Below are positions 60,379-64,000 of a stretch of DNA of 64,000 bases, one piece after another; position 1 is the first letter of the stretch, and every line of letters begins with the position of its first letter. The DNA lies in assembly GCF_001425705.1 (NCBI RefSeq), contig NZ_LMDC01000027.1, positions 251,515 to 315,514 of the forward strand, read 5' to 3'. Under the pieces are notes generated by a model, which was not told the DNA's origin, did not search any database, and worked only from the letters and a program-made list of their open reading frames with translations. The position numbers and the translations under genes were made by a program. The stretch comes from Pelomonas sp. Root1217. GTDB taxonomy: Bacteria > Pseudomonadota > Gammaproteobacteria > Burkholderiales > Burkholderiaceae_C.

Positions 60379-60408
60379 CCGCCATCCCCCGCGAACCGGG
60401 GGGCGGTT
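60379..60408 (+). terminator. Possible terminator after malQ
   Basis: CCGCC and CCCCC (about 60379-60390) can pair with GGGGG and GGCGG (60398-60406), followed by only three T residues. The stem is strong but the tail weak. Confidence 0.45.
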
Positions 60409-60528
60409 TGGCTTCATCGGTAGCACGTTGTTGATCAATCAGCGGGGCGGGCTGCGGGTCATTTCGCTAGCATCGGCCGGTTTCCTCGGTGCGCCTTTGC
60501 GCCGGGGCGCTTCCAAAGAAGGCCCACC

Positions 60529-61206
60529 ATGCAGATCAAGACCCTTGCCGCCGCCGCGGCCCTGCTCGTTTCCGGCCTGGCCAGCGCCACCACGACGCTG
60601 AACGCCGGCTCCTACTCAGTCACCTACGACGAAACCACCACGGGCTTCGGCTGGATCAGCAGCTGGTTCACGGCCGGCGGCGGCGCTGTCGGCTTCGAAT
60701 GGTCGATGGACCCGTCGGTCAACGTCACGAGCGTGGGTGGCGCGGCGATGTCGGCCACTTTTGCCATTCCCGACTTCACCATCTCGGTCAACCCGGGCTA
60801 CGCCTTGAGCGGTGCTGTCATGTCCAGCCTGGGCAACATCGTCTACGCCCAGAACGGCGGCGCGACGACGTCGATCACCGCGACGGGCATGGTCTCGCTG
60901 GACGGCGGCGCGCCCATGGCGTTGCCTTCTGCGCCCCTTACGCAGACGGTCATCAACCCGTTCTTGGGCTATTTCTCCGGCTCCACCAGCGTGCCGGTCG
61001 GCGCGTTCAGCAGCTTCGCCGTGACGGGCGCTTCCATCACGCTGAATGCGTCCGGCGGCAGCTTCGCCGCCATCGGCGCGCAGCCGCAGAACAAGCTGAG
61101 TTTCGCGTTCACCGCAAACCCCGTGCCGGAACCTGAAACCTATGCCCTGCTGCTCGCCGGCCTGGGTGTTGTCGGCTTGCTGGCACGCCGCCGTCGCCCC
61201 TGCTGA
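60529..61206 (+). CDS. PEP-CTERM exported protein, unknown function
   Basis: 225 residues with a signal peptide (MQIKTLAAAAALLVSGLASA) and a classic PEP-CTERM tail: VPEPETYALLLAGLGVVGLL followed by ARRRRP. The body is beta-rich, low in charge and rich in Gly, Ser and Thr (AGSYSVTYDETTTGFGWISS), as in surface or matrix proteins sorted by exosortase. No enzyme motif is seen. It is isolated between the glg operon and convergent GH13 genes, so a link to glycogen is not implied. A strong terminator follows. Confidence 0.88.
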   Translation: MQIKTLAAAAALLVSGLASATTTLNAGSYSVTYDETTTGFGWISSWFTAGGGAVGFEWSMDPSVNVTSVGGAAMSATFAIPDFTISVNPGYALSGAVMSSLGNIVYAQNGGATTSITATGMVSLDGGAPMALPSAPLTQTVINPFLGYFSGSTSVPVGAFSSFAVTGASITLNASGGSFAAIGAQPQNKLSFAFTANPVPEPETYALLLAGLGVVGLLARRRRPC

Positions 61207-61226
61207 TAGGCGTTCGCCTCGGCAAC

Positions 61227-61253
61227 AAGGGCTCACAATGAGCCCTTTTTTGT
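61227..61253. terminator. Terminator between convergent genes
   Basis: AAGGGCTC (61227-61234) pairs with GAGCCCTT (61240-61247) over ACAAT, followed by TTTTTG. The A-rich left edge is shorter, so it is strongest for the plus-strand PEP-CTERM gene and weaker for the convergent GH13 gene. Confidence 0.8.
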
Positions 61254-61256
61254 TGT

Positions 61257-63086
61257 TCAGCGCGAGACTTCCAGGATCAGCGGGCTGCGGGCCGGCACGG
61301 TCAACTTGGCGCCGAGCCGGAACTCGCGGCCACTGAGCACGTCGCGGGCGCGGTCGTCGACGGCAACGCGCTCGCTGAAGCGGGCCAGCGCCAGTTCCAT
61401 GGGCTTGGCGCTTTTGTTCAACACCACCATCACCGTGCGGCCGGCGTCGTAGCGGAAGAAGACATAGCAGCCCTCCAGCGGCGCGTACTGCATCAGCGCG
61501 CCGTCGTGGGTGGTGGTGGCGCCCTTGCGCCAGTTGAAGAGGCGGCGCGTCCAGTCCTGCATCTCACGCTGCTCGGTCGACAGGCCGGCGCCGGTGAAGG
61601 CGTTGACCCGGTCACCGGGCCAGCCGCCGGGCATATCGGCGCGCACGCGGCCGTCGTCACGCTCGACGGGGCTTTGCAGCAGGATCTCGCTGCCGTAGAA
61701 CAGCTGCGGGATGCGGCGCGTCGTGGCGAGGTAGGCCAGCGCGATCTTGGTCAGGCCGACATCACGCTTGAGCAGCGAATGGATGCGCGGCGTGTCGTGG
61801 TTGCCGTCGAACAGCACGAGGTTGGCCGGGTCCGCGTAGACGAAATCATGGGCCAGGCCCTCGTAGAGCTTGGTCAGGCCCGTGTGGGCGCCGTCTGCTT
61901 CCGTGAGTGCCGCCAACAGATTCGTCTGCAACGGGAAGTCCATCATGCTCGGCGTGTACGACACATAGCCGTCGTGGTTCTTCTTGCCGCGCTGCCAGTA
62001 GGACACGACGGCCGGGTGCGGGCTCCATTCCTCGCCGACGATATTCAGGCGCGGGTACTCCTGCATGACGCGAGCCGACCAGCGGGTCAGAAAGTCGCGG
62101 TCGGAGTAGGAGTAGGTGTCGGTGCGGATGCCCGACAGGCCGAAACGCTCGACCCACCAGAGCGTCATCTGCGTCAGATAGGTGGCCAGCTCGGGCCGGC
62201 GCTGGTTGAGGTCGGGCATGCCGGGCACGAACCAGCCGTCGCTGAAGCGCAGGCGGTCGCTCGGTGACGCATAGGGGTCCTGCAGCGTCATGCGCGCGTG
62301 GTGGGTCTCCGTGTACTGAGGCCATGCGTTGACCCAGTCCGGCGCCGGCAGGTCGGCCATCCACCAGTGACCGCCGCCGATGTGGTTGAGCACGATGTCC
62401 TGGATGACGCCGATGCCCTTGGCGCGAGCTTCGGTCACGAAGCTGCCGAAATCGTCGTTCGTGCCGAAGCGCGGATCAATCTTGTAGAAGTCCGTCGCCG
62501 CGTAGCCGTGATAGCTGTACTTGGCGCTGTTGTTCTCGACCAGCGGCGTCGGCCAGACCTGCGTGAAGCCCAGGCCGGCGATGTAGTCGAGGTGCTGGCG
62601 CATGCCGGCCAGGTCGCCGCCATGGCGGCCGCCGTGGTCCGCGCGGTTGAGGCCTTCCTTCATGCCGGCTTGGCCGAGGTTGGCCGCCTGGGAGAAGCGG
62701 TCGGGCACGACGAGATAGATCGCATCCTTGGGCCCGAAGCCCTGGCGTTCGGCTGAGCCGGGTGCGCGGGCCAGCAGCGGATAGCGCAAGGTGCGACCGG
62801 CCACAGTCAGGGCAAGTTCGCCGGGTTGGGTGCCAGGCGCGATGTCGAGATCAATGAAGAGATAGTTGGCGCTGGTCGCGCGGTGGCTGGCCTTGAGCGT
62901 CACGCCCGGGTAGGGCGCCAGCATCGGTTGGGCATCGGCAATGCCGGCGCCGTGCAGCATCAGCTGCAGCGAGGTGTTGCGCATGCCGATCCACCAGTTC
63001 GGCGGTTCGACGCGGGTGGCAGGCTCGGCGGCCATCGTGGGCAGGCTCATCAGCAGGGCAATGGCTAGAGTGATCAGGGCTTTCAT
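61257..63086 (-). CDS. Exported neopullulanase/cyclomaltodextrinase (SusA-like)
   Basis: 609 residues from the ATG at 63084-63086; a longer frame overlaps the upstream gene. A signal peptide ends near PTMAA. An N-terminal cyclomaltodextrinase-type domain (about 22-120; VEPPNWWIGMRNTSLQLMLH) is followed by the GH13 barrel with YLVVPDRFSQAAN, GIRTDTY with Asp323, VGEEW with Glu352 and DGNHDTPR with Asp431. It fits periplasmic starch-utilisation enzymes such as Bacteroides SusA. It is coupled by ATGA to the upstream GH13 gene. Confidence 0.94.
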   Translation of the reverse strand: MKALITLAIALLMSLPTMAAEPATRVEPPNWWIGMRNTSLQLMLHGAGIADAQPMLAPYPGVTLKASHRATSANYLFIDLDIAPGTQPGELALTVAGRTLRYPLLARAPGSAERQGFGPKDAIYLVVPDRFSQAANLGQAGMKEGLNRADHGGRHGGDLAGMRQHLDYIAGLGFTQVWPTPLVENNSAKYSYHGYAATDFYKIDPRFGTNDDFGSFVTEARAKGIGVIQDIVLNHIGGGHWWMADLPAPDWVNAWPQYTETHHARMTLQDPYASPSDRLRFSDGWFVPGMPDLNQRRPELATYLTQMTLWWVERFGLSGIRTDTYSYSDRDFLTRWSARVMQEYPRLNIVGEEWSPHPAVVSYWQRGKKNHDGYVSYTPSMMDFPLQTNLLAALTEADGAHTGLTKLYEGLAHDFVYADPANLVLFDGNHDTPRIHSLLKRDVGLTKIALAYLATTRRIPQLFYGSEILLQSPVERDDGRVRADMPGGWPGDRVNAFTGAGLSTEQREMQDWTRRLFNWRKGATTTHDGALMQYAPLEGCYVFFRYDAGRTVMVVLNKSAKPMELALARFSERVAVDDRARDVLSGREFRLGAKLTVPARSPLILEVSR

Positions 63087-64000
63087 GGCGCTTCCAGGCG
63101 GTAGACGCGAACGGACAGCGGCGGCAAGGCGGTACGGGGCGCACCACCTTTGGGATAGAGCGCGCGGGCGCGGGCCGGCAGGTCCAACGTGGCGGATGTG
63201 TCGCCGTAGTTGATGGCGACCAGGACACGGTCCTGGCCATGCACGCGCTCGAATCGCCATACCTGGCCCTCGACCTTGTCGGCCTCGTAACGGCCCAAGG
63301 TCAGCGCGGGCGAGGCCCGGCGCAGCGCGATCAGCTCGCGGTAGAAGTTGAACAGCGAACTCGCGTCACGTTGCTGGCTCTCGGCGTTGTGCGCGCTGCG
63401 GTTCAGCGACAGCGGCCGGAAGGGCTGGGCGCTCGTCGTGAAGCCACCGGCACCTTGATTGCTGGGTGTCCAGCTCATCGGCGAGCGCAGCGGCGCATCG
63501 TCTTTCGCATCCTTGCCGTCAATGCCCGCCTGGCCGATCTCCTCGCCGTAGTAGACGAAAGGCGTGCCGGGCAGCAGCAGGTAGCTGGCAGCCGCGAGGC
63601 GGTAGCGCGCCTCGTCGCCGTGCAGCTGGTCCCACACGCGCTGGCCGGTGAAGATGTCGTGGTTGTGCAAAAAGGTCGCCATCGTCGGCGACATGGTCCG
63701 GTAGTAGGCCGCCACGCGCTGCAGGCTCTCCGCGTCGCCCTTGGCGGCCCGCACCATGTCGTAGTTCAGGTTGAAGGCGAAGGCGCCGCCGCACAGGTCG
63801 GGCTTGCCGTAGGCGATGGGCTCGGCCGTGGCTTCGCAGACGACATAGCGGCCGGGGTAGCTCTTGATGAGGTCCTGGAACTGCTTGGTGAGCACGCGGC
63901 TCTCGGGTTGGTCGTTCCAGTCCTTGGCGTTGTTCTCGATCAGATGGGGCACCGCGTCCAGCCGGTAGCCGTCCAGGCCGCGGTTGAGCCAGAAGCGCAG
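63083..64000 (-). CDS. GH13 alpha-amylase/alpha-glucosidase, 5' end outside the window
   Basis: 306 codons are visible; the N-terminal part lies beyond the right edge. The first visible residues are LRFWLNRGLDGYRLDAVPHL, the GH13 region with the nucleophile Asp, then FLHNHDIFTGQRVWDQLHG carries the third catalytic Asp and the remainder is the C-terminal beta domain. PFVYYGEEIGQAG and RSPMSWTPSNQGAGGFT are typical of oligo-1,6-glucosidase/alpha-glucosidase relatives. It would trim dextrins to glucose. The stop overlaps the SusA-like gene start by four bases. Confidence 0.92.
   Translation of the reverse strand: MRFWLNRGLDGYRLDAVPHLIENNAKDWNDQPESRVLTKQFQDLIKSYPGRYVVCEATAEPIAYGKPDLCGGAFAFNLNYDMVRAAKGDAESLQRVAAYYRTMSPTMATFLHNHDIFTGQRVWDQLHGDEARYRLAAASYLLLPGTPFVYYGEEIGQAGIDGKDAKDDAPLRSPMSWTPSNQGAGGFTTSAQPFRPLSLNRSAHNAESQQRDASSLFNFYRELIALRRASPALTLGRYEADKVEGQVWRFERVHGQDRVLVAINYGDTSATLDLPARARALYPKGGAPRTALPPLSVRVYRLEAP

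Overview
The window is high-GC, densely coded bacterial DNA that looks like a betaproteobacterium of the Burkholderiales, most like the Roseateles/Pelomonas/Mitsuaria group (inference). The grounds are a Burkholderia-type glucokinase-RpiR fusion, a kynB-kynU unit, two PEP-CTERM proteins, a TonB receptor followed by a tryptophan-halogenase-like flavoprotein, and an extensive maltodextrin/glycogen locus. I saw no rRNA, tRNA, CRISPR array or intact transposase.

Layout. 1-3070 (minus): kynureninase (cut by the left edge), kynurenine formamidase, a small unknown protein and a LysR regulator. 3207-5204 (plus): a metallo-beta-lactamase-fold protein with altered metal ligands, a DsbA-family protein and a SnoaL-like protein. 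5221-13643 (minus): two very large, overlapping genes (1041 and 1766 aa) for beta-rich proteins of unknown function, the least explained coding block here. 13915-15039: a branched-chain-amino-acid-type binding protein. 15040-16446: a mosaic scar with a low-GC membrane-protein gene, a truncated gene end and GGGGTC repeats. 16447-19513: secreted proteins (a cysteine-peptidase-like PEP-CTERM protein, a lipoprotein, a GH12 glucanase). 19657-25666: glutaryl-CoA dehydrogenase with its LysR regulator, a DUF6445-like protein, a GFA-family protein and small enzymes. 25663-30390: a MacA-MacB-TolC-like efflux system.

30567-64000 is mostly carbohydrate metabolism. A glucokinase-RpiR fusion and a second glucokinase are divergent. 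They are followed by a TonB receptor, a halogenase-like flavoprotein, a GH13 enzyme and an epimerase-like protein. A RIO kinase and a short set of unrelated genes come next, then a minus-strand run GH13-malG-malF-malE-malK. Divergent from malK is a plus-strand run glgP-glgB-glgX-malQ, then a PEP-CTERM protein and two more GH13 enzymes. The likely logic is outer-membrane uptake of maltodextrins, periplasmic cleavage, ABC import, storage or mobilisation as glycogen, and glucose phosphorylation.

The most interesting regulatory signal is a palindrome, TGTAG-N5-CTACA or a near match, seen at five places: before both glucokinase genes, the TonB receptor, malK and glgP. It resembles the HexR (RpiR-family) site, and the window encodes an RpiR domain fused to glucokinase. 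At two promoters the site lies between or over plausible -35/-10 boxes. This suggests a local glucokinase-RpiR regulon controlling the whole maltodextrin/glycogen locus.
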